NCBI GenBank assembly: GCA_041394985.1
Contig: JAWLBI010000001.1
Location: forward strand, 2,914,001 to 2,978,000
Length of the DNA stretch: 64,000 bases
Reading direction: 5' to 3'
Source of the DNA: JAGLON01 sp041394985
GTDB lineage: Bacteria; Zixibacteria; MSB-5A5; GN15; JAAZOE01
Shown: positions 7,767-16,729 of the stretch, piece after piece
Layout: each line of letters starts with the position of its first letter
Numbering within the stretch: the stretch's first letter is position 1
Program-made: the position numbers and the translations under genes
The notes under the pieces: model-generated
Seen by the model: the letters and a program-made list of their open reading frames with translations, nothing else
Told to the model about the DNA's origin: nothing
Database searches by the model: none

Positions 7767-7813
7767 CGTCCTATGCTCGGTGATCCAATGCATGTGGCGC
7801 GAGTTATTCATAT

Positions 7814-7853
7814 ATCCTGAGATTGCGACGCCCTAAGAAGGGCTCGCAATGAC
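7814..7853 (-). repeat. GTCATT...AATC palindrome, family A (copy 5)
   Basis: Reverse orientation; arms ATTGCGA / TCGCAAT and core CCCTTCTTAGGG, the same as copy 6 at 34038. The shared stretch extends upstream through CCTATTACAAGC. It sits between the two family G copies. Confidence 0.85.
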
Positions 7854-7893
7854 CGGCGCTTGTAATAGGTTTCTCAAGAAATCCCGGAAGAAG

Positions 7894-7946
7894 GGTGGCC
7901 CATCCCTTTTTTGGCTCTGCAAAAAAGGGTGGGTTCCCGCGAGACA
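7894..7946 (+). repeat. Long palindrome, family G (copy 2)
   Basis: It has the same shoulders as copy 1. In the stem CC/GAG of copy 1 becomes CCC/GGG, so pairing is kept. The rest of 7947-8092 shows no clear gene. Confidence 0.75.
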
Positions 7947-8092
7947 TAGACTTTAGGCGCACGAGGACGTACTCTAACCGCGGGACGAGTCCTAAAGGGC
8001 CGGCTACCCGAATGTAATTTGCTTGTGTCCCGGCTGCAAAATCCGTTTCTTGGGGAGGCGAAACTGAACTTCTCTGGGAGAGGATTTTTGCG

Positions 8093-9655
8093 ATGATCAA
8101 AACAATACATGTAATTCTGGCAGTCGTTATAGTCTCGCTACTCGCCTCATGCGGCGGGAACACATACCCAGACAACGTGACCGAGGCGCTCAAGGCGGCC
8201 GGTGACAATCGCGCCGAACTGGAAAAGGTTATCGATCACTACAAAACCGAGGGCGATTCACTGAAACTCGAGGCGGCGCTGTTTCTTATCGGGAACATGA
8301 CGGAGCATTGCTATGTGACCTATCGCCTGTTCGATACGGCCGATGCGACGGTCGAACTCGATCCAATGAGCTACCCGAACTACGATGCACTGATTTCAGC
8401 CGTCGATTCCATCGAGGCCGAGCGCGGTGAGCTGGATTACGGCAAACAGGACCGGATCAATGATGTCGAAACGATATCGGCGGATTTTCTGATAAACAAT
8501 ATCGACCTCGCCTTCCGCGCTTGGCGCGACAAGCCCTGGGCAACGTTTTTGACATTCGATCAGTTTTGCCGCTATGTCCTCCCCTATCGCGGCAGCAACG
8601 AGCCGCTGGAGGACTGGCGCAGCTATTTCCTGGAAAAATACGAGGATATTGGCTCTCTAGTAGATGATGAAAAAGATGCCATGCAGGTGGCATCGGAAAT
8701 CAATAAAGACGTGCGGAGCTGGTTCGGATTCGATTCCAGATATTATTTCCATCCGACGGATCAGGGTCTGAGCGAGATGGTTGCATCCGGGTTGGGACGC
8801 TGCGAGGATATGACCAATCTTGCAATATTTGCGCTGCGGGCCAATGGATTGGCGGTAACATCGGATTACACGCCATGCTGGGCCAATACCGGCAATAACC
8901 ATGCATGGAATGCGATTCTTGCCATGAATGGCAAAGTCATCCCGTTTATGGGGGCCGAAGCCGATCCCGGCAGCTATGCCCTGCATAATAAGGCAGCCAA
9001 GGTGTATCGCAAGACGTTCGATCAGCAGCCGGGAAATCTGGTATTTCAACCGCGCAAACAGGAAGAGATGCCTCGCTGGCTGGCAGGAAAATACTATATC
9101 GATGTCACGGCAGATTACATGGATGTGTGCGATGTGACGGTGAAATTAGAAGAGCCTGTTCCCGACTCGGTCGATTTCGCCTATATTTGCGTGTTCAATT
9201 CGGGGCACTTCCAGCCTATTCATTGGGGCCGAATTGAAAACGGTTCCGTGACATTTACCGATATGGGCAAGGATATTCTGTATCTGGCGGCGATATACGA
9301 AAACGAGGAGATCGTACCGGTCGGTGATCCGTTTGTCGTCGATGTGCATTGTAATTTACTATACAAGTCGATTGTACCGAATCAACAGGTATCATTGAAA
9401 ATCGATAATGTCCCGATTCGAGCCATGGCGGCTTCGAGCGAAACCGTCGAGAAAGCGCCATTGACATCCGGCATGACCTATATGCTGAAATACTGGCAAA
9501 ACGGCGACTGGATGGACTTCGGCACGTTTACACCGAAGAAAACCTCGGTTGACGTAAAGGATCTCCCTGCCGGCGGGTTGTACTGGCTGACGACTGACAA
9601 TAACAACGAGCAGCGGATTTTCACGGTCGAGGACGGCAAGCAAATATTCTGGTAA
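8093..9655 (+). CDS. Transglutaminase-like domain lipoprotein
   Basis: A 520-residue predicted lipoprotein: signal peptide with lipobox LLASC (Cys 20). The region about 200-300 has the transglutaminase/protease-like core, with nucleophile Cys 237 in GRCEDMTNLAIFALRANGL, His 270 in GNNHAWNAI and an acidic residue near 291 in AEADPG. The C-terminal third looks like beta-sandwich domains. Similar proteins in Bacteroidetes are often cell-surface lipoproteins of unknown substrate. It may be cotranscribed with the small lipoprotein gene 67 bp downstream. The fold call is firm; the role (peptidase or cross-linker) is open. Confidence 0.82.
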   Translation: MIKTIHVILAVVIVSLLASCGGNTYPDNVTEALKAAGDNRAELEKVIDHYKTEGDSLKLEAALFLIGNMTEHCYVTYRLFDTADATVELDPMSYPNYDALISAVDSIEAERGELDYGKQDRINDVETISADFLINNIDLAFRAWRDKPWATFLTFDQFCRYVLPYRGSNEPLEDWRSYFLEKYEDIGSLVDDEKDAMQVASEINKDVRSWFGFDSRYYFHPTDQGLSEMVASGLGRCEDMTNLAIFALRANGLAVTSDYTPCWANTGNNHAWNAILAMNGKVIPFMGAEADPGSYALHNKAAKVYRKTFDQQPGNLVFQPRKQEEMPRWLAGKYYIDVTADYMDVCDVTVKLEEPVPDSVDFAYICVFNSGHFQPIHWGRIENGSVTFTDMGKDILYLAAIYENEEIVPVGDPFVVDVHCNLLYKSIVPNQQVSLKIDNVPIRAMAASSETVEKAPLTSGMTYMLKYWQNGDWMDFGTFTPKKTSVDVKDLPAGGLYWLTTDNNNEQRIFTVEDGKQIFW

Positions 9656-9722
9656 AAAGTGATGCACTGTTTGCACGGTTGATACGTCGCTGGAGTAACA
9701 ATTAAAAACAGCGGAGGTTGCC

Positions 9723-10238
9723 GTGTATAAATGTCTCATCGGATTTGCAGCCGTCATCGTGTTGTTATTGACAGGGGGATGTATGGAGAAACAGGTGAAC
9801 CCGGAAGAAGAAAAAGCCGTCATCAAGCAGGTGATCGAGAATTCTATCGGGTGGGCGAAAAACAAGGATACGGATCTTCTATATAGCTGTTTCGCTCATG
9901 ATGCAAACCTGTTTTGGTATGTACCAGAGAATAACGATGCGCAGGTCGGATTTGAATCGTTTAAGGATGTAGTGAATAATGTATTCATGAATGATGCCTT
10001 CAAGGCGGTCAGATTTGAAACGAAGGATATGGTCATCAACCTGTCACGAGACGGATCGGTCGCCTGGTGGCATTGTCTCCTCGATGATGTCAATGAGTGG
10101 AACGGTCAGCAATTTTCCTGGATCAATGTGCGCTGGACCGGGGTTTTGGAAAAGCAGGATGGTAAGTGGGTGATCGTCCAACAGCATTTTTCGAATTCCG
10201 TCGACGATATCAAGCAGCGAATTCAATCAAAAGGCTGA
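9723..10238 (+). CDS. NTF2/SnoaL-like lipoprotein
   Basis: A 171-residue lipoprotein starting at GTG (9723) behind GCGGAGG. The lipobox LTGGC puts Cys at 20. Residues about 28-165 follow the NTF2-like/SnoaL_3 pattern: a helix EEEKAVIKQVIENSIGWAKNKD, then LYSCFAHDANLFWY, then the strand pair VAWWHCLLDD and VRWTGVLEKQDGKWVIVQQH. Such domains bind small ligands or act as stand-alone enzymes; no substrate can be read. It ends just before a perfect hairpin shared with the convergent surface protein gene. Confidence 0.8.
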   Translation: MYKCLIGFAAVIVLLLTGGCMEKQVNPEEEKAVIKQVIENSIGWAKNKDTDLLYSCFAHDANLFWYVPENNDAQVGFESFKDVVNNVFMNDAFKAVRFETKDMVINLSRDGSVAWWHCLLDDVNEWNGQQFSWINVRWTGVLEKQDGKWVIVQQHFSNSVDDIKQRIQSKG

Positions 10239-10243
10239 TATGA

Positions 10244-10273
10244 TCGGGGATACATCTTGCGATGTATCCCCGA
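10244..10273. terminator. Hairpin between convergent genes
   Basis: A perfect 13-bp stem (TCGGGGATACATC / GATGTATCCCCGA) with TTGC loop lies between two converging stops. It lacks a T-run, so it is either a Rho-type/structural end or mRNA 3' protection. Confidence 0.6.
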
Positions 10274-10285
10274 ATTGCGGTCGGA

Positions 10286-13200
10286 TTATTTCAACAGGAC
10301 CATTTTCTTCGTAAAGGTGTGTTTGTCTGTCTGCAGACGATAGAAATAAATACCGCTGGCTACCGTCTGACCGTTAGAATCTCGACTATCCCAGATGACT
10401 TCATGGTGTCCGGCTTCCACCTGCTGATCGAGCAGCGTGGTCACGACCTGTCCCAACACATTGATAATCTCAAGGCGTACCTGAGACACCTGCGGCAGGT
10501 CATAGCTGATTGTCGTCACGGGATTGAACGGATTCGGATAGTTGTCATACAACTGTACCTGATTAGGCAGAACGTGCGTCAGGGTGCCATAGTCAGGCTG
10601 ATATCTGCCGCTCGCCTTGATGATATAGTCGCGAGTTATACCGGCAGGGACGTCATTACCGACATCGAAAACGAATTCGGCGATTTCACCCTTACTCAGG
10701 GTTAGAGTCTCCCCTGCGCCCAGTTTCGTCCAATCAAACTCTCGCTTGTCGGTCGCATCGAGTGATGCCTTCGAGAATGAGATCGGTCGAATCGCCGGTT
10801 GTTCATCCGACGGCAGATACAGATTCATTTCATCGGTCCGGAAACTGCCCTGCCAGGATACCCGTATCGTAATCGTCTCGGCGGTTTCAGTCGTAATCGC
10901 CCGACTCATGACAAAGACAGGCGCCGACTCCTGGCGAGACGGAATACCGGGTAACATTTCCCAGGTGCCGTCGGCGGCCATTTGTTCAACAATCAGAGCA
11001 TTGGCTGATTGTTCGGGCATGACCGTTACTTTCGGATTATCTTCGGAATAATACTCTTCGAAACACGGCAGTTTGATCGGAGCGGAGAAGCAGAGACCGC
11101 CGGAATTGCCGGTATTTTCATAGGTCAAAATCATGAATCCTGATTCATCGGAAGAATACAAATCAAAATCATGATCGGCAATCTGGCTGAGGCAATCCGC
11201 GCCGGTATGATCGACGGCGGATATCGGTCGGACATTGGCCTGATAGGCGAACACTTCGCCATCGACCGAACATCCGATTTTCGAATTCACGGAGTGGTCG
11301 ACTACGATCAGTTCAATATCGTCGAGGAATGTTATCTCATCTTCCAATTCTCTCAACTGGAAGGTAACCTTGCCGTTTTTCGCAACGACCGGTTTCGATA
11401 CCTGATAGTAGTCCGTAACCTTCTCGGTGTATCCCGACAATTCGCATGCGGTCAGCAGCGGGTTATCCTGAATAAACTGCTCGCCGTCGTGCGTGAAGAG
11501 TACCGGGCATGATGTCGGTCCTGCGGTCCAGAGCGTGAATCTGAACATATTAGACCATCCCCACCCCGGATTATTCGCCTTTACCCGCCAATAATAGGTG
11601 CCGTCGGGCAGAGAGGGGGTAACATTCCACCAGCAATAGAAATCACTGCAATTGTTGACATATATGTTTTCGCGCACAATGTTGTCGAATGTCGAAGATG
11701 TCGAGATCTGAACCGTGTAACTTGATACATCCGTCATGCGTTCCCACATCAGTGACAGATCTCCATTGTTTATCAACTCCACATAATTGGATGGAGACAC
11801 AAGCGTCGGGCGCGAATAAATAATTCGCACATGTCCCCTGCTCGACCATGCGCCGGTGCCGTTATCATTTCCGGCCTGGACTCTCCAGAAGAAATAGTTC
11901 GGCTTCATGATACCTGATGGAGTCCAGTTAGTACCCGTAATGCCGGTAATATTGTAATACGGCGACGAGAAATCGTAATTATTGTCGACCTGGAGATTGT
12001 AATAAGTGGCATTCGGCACGGATGACCAGGAGAACGTCGGCGGAAGAATATCATAGAACTCCTCGTAATTCAGAGGCGCAATCAAGGTCGGCGTCATCGG
12101 CACCAGCCCGACAAACTTGGCGAAGTACATATCAAAGTCCTGATCGCCGATTTGATATGAATATCCGGCCATCACATAACCTCTGTTCTCAATGTAATCG
12201 AGTGCGCATCCGTACTCGTTATCGGCGGTACCTACCGTATAATCCCAGACCACATCGCGGTTGCTGTCGAGGCGCAGGAAATAGAAATCCGTACCGCCCG
12301 CACTGCCCGATGTTGTACTTCCGGCAAGGGCATATCCGCCGTTGACGGCCAGGATATCTTCAATAGACTCGTCACCGGTACCTCCATATGTAGTGTGACT
12401 AAGATAGTCACAGGACGTATTGAGATACATCAGTAATCCATCGCGGTTTCCGTTTTCATAAGTTGAGCCGACGATAAAGTAGGCATAGGGTGTAATGAGA
12501 ATATTGCGTCCGGATTCCGCAACACCGGTCTGGCCGTATGTCCTGGTGAGTAGTTGATTTCCATAATTATCTGTAACGACAAGGAGTACATCAAGCGTGC
12601 TCAGGAATCCGGAAGAACCGACTATCATGTAGCGGTTTGCGTTTGGAGTGACAACATTTGCCGGACTTAACAACAAACCGTTATATGAATACGTATGATG
12701 CCAGAGCACATCTCCGTTGACATCGAGTTTCATAAGGAAAATAACGGTGCCGTCGGATGTTTTGCCGGTTATGACATATCCGGCATCGATCGCTTTGTTG
12801 ATTCCGGTGATTTGAGTAATATCGTATGACGGGAAGGTATTCTCCCAAACGACATCGCCGTTATCATCGAATTTGACGACATAGCCGTGGTGCACCGAGC
12901 TGCCGTCAATGTTATAGCCGGCAAGAACATAATTGCCGTCGTCATCTCTCAATGCCGATGTGACATAATCATCATTGGAAGTACCGTGGGTTACGGACCA
13001 GCGAACACCGCCGCATTCATCGAGGACGCCCACATAGAAGTCCGTGGAGGCGCCTTCGTATTCTCCGGCCACGGCATATCCCTGATAATCGATATCCGAG
13101 ACATAAGGCTCGGTATAGCGGAACAGCGCGGTCGGATCACCGGGTTCAGCGGCGAAGGTATTGCCGTCACCTTTGTTCTCGGGAGCGGCCGCCAGTTGGA

Positions 13201-14647
13201 CTATCTGTATTTTTACGACATCGCCTTCCTGAACCGCAAAAGAACCGCTTATGGAACTCTCATAATTCTGGCAATCGCGGGAAGCCATTACGACATTGTT
13301 CAATAGAATCTCGGTTCGGCAATCGCCGCCTGCGGAACAATTGAGCGTATACGAAATCGTCTGGTCCCACGGCATGGTTCGTGATTGCGGAGAATCGCCT
13401 TCCCAAATCTGAACGGTAATCGGGTCTCCGGGCGCCAGAACATCTTCTTTTATGACAATAATTTCACATGCCTTATCACTACCGGTTCCACCGACATAGC
13501 TCTCCCAGGTATCCAAAAATTCCTGGTCGGGATTATAGACACTGGGACAATTATCGGTCGGGCATGTGTTGTTATATCCCGGGTCACCATAGCCATCGCC
13601 GTCGGTATCGACGCAATCGTCACACAGGAGACCGATTCCATCGTTGTCGACATCTTCCTGTAAGGGATTGTAAATATCCGGGCAATTGTCTACGGGACAA
13701 GTATTGGCGGCAAAGCCGGGATTTCCAAAGCCGTCACCGTCGGTATCGGTACACTCATCGCATGCATCGCCGATGCCGTCAACATCGGCGTCAGCCTGAT
13801 CCGGATTGGTTACGGTCGGGCAGTTGTCGCATGCATCTCCATACACGTCGCCATCATTATTTTCCTGCAATGGATTGGAAATGGTCGGGCAATTATCATC
13901 CGGATCAGGAATGCCGTCACCGTCGGAGTCATCGGGACCGTCGGTAATAGTGAATTGATTCGAGATATCGGTGAATTCATTGCCGGCATAGTCTTTTAAC
14001 CGCAGGCGAATTTTACAATTACCCGATTCGGGGCCGGTAACGGTCCAATCGCGACTCCCCTGTATGTATTGATCTAAACCGCAATCAACGACGACTTTGT
14101 TGAGTTCAGACCAGGAGCTTCCGCCATTTCTGGATAATTCAATATACATAGTATCGGGGACTCTGCCCAGAATACTGCGATCAACCTGGAAATGAATAGT
14201 CAGCACATTGCCGATAGTCTGTGTGCCGATCGAGGAATTGGACAGATTGACCAATGGTTCAGTATCACACGTACCAACACCGGTACAGTAGACAATATAT
14301 TTCAGATTATACCCGTAAGAGGGATCAATCGAGAATGATGGATTTATTTCTTTCCCCATGTAATACCACACACCATTGTCATATTCGTACTTATCAGCGA
14401 AACTGAATTGTACCGAGGCTGTGGGATCAAAGATAATCAATTGATCCAAACCGGTAACATCAAATGTGTTGGGGGCTTGTATAAAATCGGACATTGGAGG
14501 ACTGACTTTAAAAACATTCTCATCACCGGAGCATGACCCAACATAACGGTATTTCTCTACATTAATCGTCGTGGCAAAGGACAATGTACTTAAACACAGC
14601 AATACAATCAGTAATACTGCAAATTGACAGTAACGTTTACTTCGCAT
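10286..14647 (-). CDS. Large secreted protein: TSP3 repeats, propeller-like region, C-terminal sorting tail
   Basis: About 1,453 residues from ATG 14647 (GGGAGG four bases before), which gives a clean signal peptide MRSKRYCQFAVLLIVLLCLS. An in-frame ATG at 14713 with an equally strong AGGAGG would add 22 residues. Regions in order: beta-rich N-terminus; acidic Ca-binding thrombospondin type 3 repeats at about 235-380 (DSDGDGIPD, DNCP...NP, DTDGDGFGNPG); a region with repeats like GGYALAGSTTSG...DFYFLRLDSNRDVVW that resembles a beta-propeller; fibronectin/Ig-like modules; and a final 85-residue domain PNPFNPVTTISYDLP...VASGIYFYRLQ...KMVLLK. That tail is the FlgD-like/T9SS-type sorting domain common in FCB bacteria. 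Likely cell-surface or released; no secretion system genes are seen here. Confidence 0.88.
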   Translation of the reverse strand: MRSKRYCQFAVLLIVLLCLSTLSFATTINVEKYRYVGSCSGDENVFKVSPPMSDFIQAPNTFDVTGLDQLIIFDPTASVQFSFADKYEYDNGVWYYMGKEINPSFSIDPSYGYNLKYIVYCTGVGTCDTEPLVNLSNSSIGTQTIGNVLTIHFQVDRSILGRVPDTMYIELSRNGGSSWSELNKVVVDCGLDQYIQGSRDWTVTGPESGNCKIRLRLKDYAGNEFTDISNQFTITDGPDDSDGDGIPDPDDNCPTISNPLQENNDGDVYGDACDNCPTVTNPDQADADVDGIGDACDECTDTDGDGFGNPGFAANTCPVDNCPDIYNPLQEDVDNDGIGLLCDDCVDTDGDGYGDPGYNNTCPTDNCPSVYNPDQEFLDTWESYVGGTGSDKACEIIVIKEDVLAPGDPITVQIWEGDSPQSRTMPWDQTISYTLNCSAGGDCRTEILLNNVVMASRDCQNYESSISGSFAVQEGDVVKIQIVQLAAAPENKGDGNTFAAEPGDPTALFRYTEPYVSDIDYQGYAVAGEYEGASTDFYVGVLDECGGVRWSVTHGTSNDDYVTSALRDDDGNYVLAGYNIDGSSVHHGYVVKFDDNGDVVWENTFPSYDITQITGINKAIDAGYVITGKTSDGTVIFLMKLDVNGDVLWHHTYSYNGLLLSPANVVTPNANRYMIVGSSGFLSTLDVLLVVTDNYGNQLLTRTYGQTGVAESGRNILITPYAYFIVGSTYENGNRDGLLMYLNTSCDYLSHTTYGGTGDESIEDILAVNGGYALAGSTTSGSAGGTDFYFLRLDSNRDVVWDYTVGTADNEYGCALDYIENRGYVMAGYSYQIGDQDFDMYFAKFVGLVPMTPTLIAPLNYEEFYDILPPTFSWSSVPNATYYNLQVDNNYDFSSPYYNITGITGTNWTPSGIMKPNYFFWRVQAGNDNGTGAWSSRGHVRIIYSRPTLVSPSNYVELINNGDLSLMWERMTDVSSYTVQISTSSTFDNIVRENIYVNNCSDFYCWWNVTPSLPDGTYYWRVKANNPGWGWSNMFRFTLWTAGPTSCPVLFTHDGEQFIQDNPLLTACELSGYTEKVTDYYQVSKPVVAKNGKVTFQLRELEDEITFLDDIELIVVDHSVNSKIGCSVDGEVFAYQANVRPISAVDHTGADCLSQIADHDFDLYSSDESGFMILTYENTGNSGGLCFSAPIKLPCFEEYYSEDNPKVTVMPEQSANALIVEQMAADGTWEMLPGIPSRQESAPVFVMSRAITTETAETITIRVSWQGSFRTDEMNLYLPSDEQPAIRPISFSKASLDATDKREFDWTKLGAGETLTLSKGEIAEFVFDVGNDVPAGITRDYIIKASGRYQPDYGTLTHVLPNQVQLYDNYPNPFNPVTTISYDLPQVSQVRLEIINVLGQVVTTLLDQQVEAGHHEVIWDSRDSNGQTVASGIYFYRLQTDKHTFTKKMVLLK

Positions 14648-14889
14648 ATTTCCTCCCTTTTTCCTGAATTTGGTCACATTTTCGGACACACGCATAGGAC
14701 CACTCTGACTCATAGGACCTCCTGTAGAGCTATAGATATTGTGTTGTATAAGCGGTATTTTTATACTTAAGAGAACGTGCTCGTATTGCGTGCCACAATC
14801 GGCTTATTACGGGAAATGAACGATTCTTACATCAGCAGAATAATTTTTATGAGTTTTCTTTATAATAGTCTGGTGTGAAATCAGGGTAA

Positions 14890-15060
14890 AAATCAAAAGG
14901 CCCGTTTTACCGGGCCTTTCGTTTGCGAATCGCATCTATATTAAGGAAACTTTATAGCCAAAGTTGAGCCCCTATCCGAGCAACGACAGGGGCCCTCCTC
15001 TCCAATATATCTGACATCAACGCACATTGGCTAGATGCACGTTCTTTCCCGATACCAGAC
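14890..15060 (-). ncRNA. Candidate small RNA or structured leader
   Basis: On the minus strand, between two same-direction terminators, a stem AACGTGCA/TGTGCGTT (two G-U pairs), a second stem GCCCCT/AGGGGC (14968-14993) and the terminator 14896-14919 follow one another. I match it to no known RNA family and found no clear promoter. It fills part of the otherwise gene-free 14714-15321. Confidence 0.25.
14896..14919 (-). terminator. Terminator-like hairpin upstream of the large surface protein gene
   Basis: Perfect 9-bp stem AAAGGCCCG / CGGGCCTTT. On the minus strand TGATTTTTA follows. It lies about 250 nt above the gene start, so it ends something else: a leader, an sRNA or readthrough. Confidence 0.55.
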
Positions 15061-15248
15061 ATAATATTATGTAAACAAAGTGCGTGCCGCGCACCATATT
15101 TTTATGTTCTTTATTTTCGTCTTATTTAACAACATCTTACGAGAAAAACAAGAATATGTTCTGGGAAAATGTCGCAAAATTTGCGATTATTGAATTTTAC
15201 GAAGATTTTTAGGACATAATTATTCGCATATCCTGCGATAGATACAAA

Positions 15249-15283
15249 AACGCCCCTCGCATCCTGCGCAGGGGCGTTTGAGC
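15249..15283 (-). terminator. Rho-independent terminator of the cohesin-like gene
   Basis: Stem AACGCCCCT / AGGGGCGTT with a further CGC/GCG inside the loop, then TTTTTG on the minus strand, 40 bp past the stop. Confidence 0.85.
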
Positions 15284-15321
15284 TTTAGAGCAATAGGTTC
15301 AAAGAGGGTCCTCCTTTGTTG

Positions 15322-16137
15322 TTACTTGAGGAGCACCATCTTTCTTGTTTCTGAGAAGTCATTCAGCTGCGTGCGATAGAAATACACACCGCTGGCGACC
15401 TGGGAACCATGAGCGTCCTTGCCGTCCCAGACGACATGATGCTCACCGGCTTCCTGATGCTCATCGACTAAAGTCCGTACTTTCTGCCCGACTACATTAT
15501 AAACGGCCACGGTTACGTCGCCGGCTTCGGGCAGTGCATAGAGAATAGTCGTTTCCGGGTTGAACGGATTGGGATAGTTTTGGGATACTGCGTACGCGGT
15601 CGGCAGATTCGAGCCGGCAATGCCGCTGAGAGCAAAATCAAGTTGCGGCTTGATTTCTTTGACCTGCGGCTGGCCGCCCGAGTAGTCATTGTAGTAGTAC
15701 GTCAGCGAGTGATTCGGCATATCGGTGGTGAAATCCTTGATATTGATTTCATCAATACCCGAATCCAGTCTAAACTTGAGCTCCGCAACAACGCCGTCAC
15801 CGACGGTGAGATCGGGACCTTCGGTCTCAACCATTGAAACCATACCGATAATCACCCGGTTGTTTTCGTTGTCGATCGCAGCATGTTTAAACTGCATGTG
15901 ATTGACGCGATCCGTGAATGTAACGGACTCCAGAGTAGCGCCATCGGACCATTCCAGAGGAATGTCGAGGGCAGCCAGTTCCTGAGTGTTTTCGACGTGA
16001 ATCGGGACAATCACCGTGTTGGCCTCATCGGCCGGCATCATCTTGGCGGCAGATATCCTATCCGCCTTGGCCAAAGCCATCGCGGGGATCAGAAACATGA
16101 TAAGAATGAAAGTGACGAGCAGTTTGTGCTTCATCAT
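15322..16137 (-). CDS. Secreted cohesin-like protein with C-terminal sorting tail
   Basis: A 271-residue protein with signal peptide (1-24, ending AMALA). Residues 25-175 have a cohesin/carbohydrate-binding-like beta-sandwich pattern (IVPIHVENTQELAALDIPLEW, then TVGDGVVAELKFRL). Residues about 187-271 are the same tail as in the large protein next door: NYPNPFNPETTILYALPEAG, VVWDGKDAHGSQVASGVYFY, KMVLLK. The shared tail implies the same export or anchoring route. It has its own promoter (16285-16313) and terminator. No dockerin partner was seen in the window, so a true cellulosome role is unlikely. Confidence 0.85.
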   Translation of the reverse strand: MMKHKLLVTFILIMFLIPAMALAKADRISAAKMMPADEANTVIVPIHVENTQELAALDIPLEWSDGATLESVTFTDRVNHMQFKHAAIDNENNRVIIGMVSMVETEGPDLTVGDGVVAELKFRLDSGIDEINIKDFTTDMPNHSLTYYYNDYSGGQPQVKEIKPQLDFALSGIAGSNLPTAYAVSQNYPNPFNPETTILYALPEAGDVTVAVYNVVGQKVRTLVDEHQEAGEHHVVWDGKDAHGSQVASGVYFYRTQLNDFSETRKMVLLK

Positions 16138-16284
16138 TGTTCACCCCCTCCGCTTAAAGGGTTAGTTTAGCGGCTGTGGCGTCACATCTACTTCCTTGTA
16201 CGCGAAACAGCCATCCTGATTAAACTGTTAATTGACTTCGTATGGGATTAGTGATGCCAGAGGGTGGGGCGTTGCTCTATAATC

Positions 16285-16313
16285 AAGTTACGATTATTCG
16301 GTCTTGGTGTCAA
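16285..16313 (-). promoter_or_regulatory. Probable promoter of the cohesin-like gene
   Basis: Minus strand: TTGACA, 17 bp, TAACTT. The same -10 form appears in front of the OPT gene. It implies a leader of about 140 nt. Confidence 0.45.
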
Positions 16314-16621
16314 CTCTTTTCCCTCGTCCAGGAAAGGTCACAGGCTCGGTTAAGCTCTCAAACGCAGTTGCAGGAACCTATAATGTACTTACTTAAACTG
16401 GGTCCTGGTCTATCAACTCATCCTCCTCGTATCTCTTGTACACAGTTTCTCAGATAAGTTCCAAGTTAAATACGATTTTTTTTCATCGCATTTGAACTTT
16501 TTTACTTGTACTACGTCATATCCCAAAGCTGTCGAACAATTTCGTTGCTTTTCAACAGGTTACAACAATATGGCGTTAGTTTCATGATATCGGTTTCAAG
16601 AAAATTCGCAAGGAAATTTCG

Positions 16622-16676
16622 CCCGATATAGACAGCGAATATCAAACTTGACTATTCGCTATCGGGAGTGTAACTT
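16622..16676 (+). promoter_or_regulatory. Inverted repeat overlapping a probable promoter of the OPT gene
   Basis: AGCGAATA (16634) / TATTCGCT (16653) is nested inside CCCGAT / ATCGGG and covers a -35-like TTGACT (16648), which is followed after 17 bp by TAACTT. The layout suits a repressor operator. Confidence 0.4.
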
Positions 16677-16729
16677 CAAAGAACAAACCCACTTGAGATT
16701 TCCGCTTCACCATCCGCCAAGGAGGAGAT

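Larger units (their letters stand above)
16138..16729. other. Intergenic region between divergent genes
   Basis: No convincing gene. It carries the promoter of the cohesin-like gene on the minus strand and an inverted repeat over the probable OPT promoter. Base composition is AT-rich in the middle. Confidence 0.6.

Noticed and set aside
14934..14970. Minus-strand peptide GLNFGYKVSLI resembling a barrel C-terminus
   Set aside because: A TAG stop directly precedes it in frame, and no upstream barrel sequence is present.
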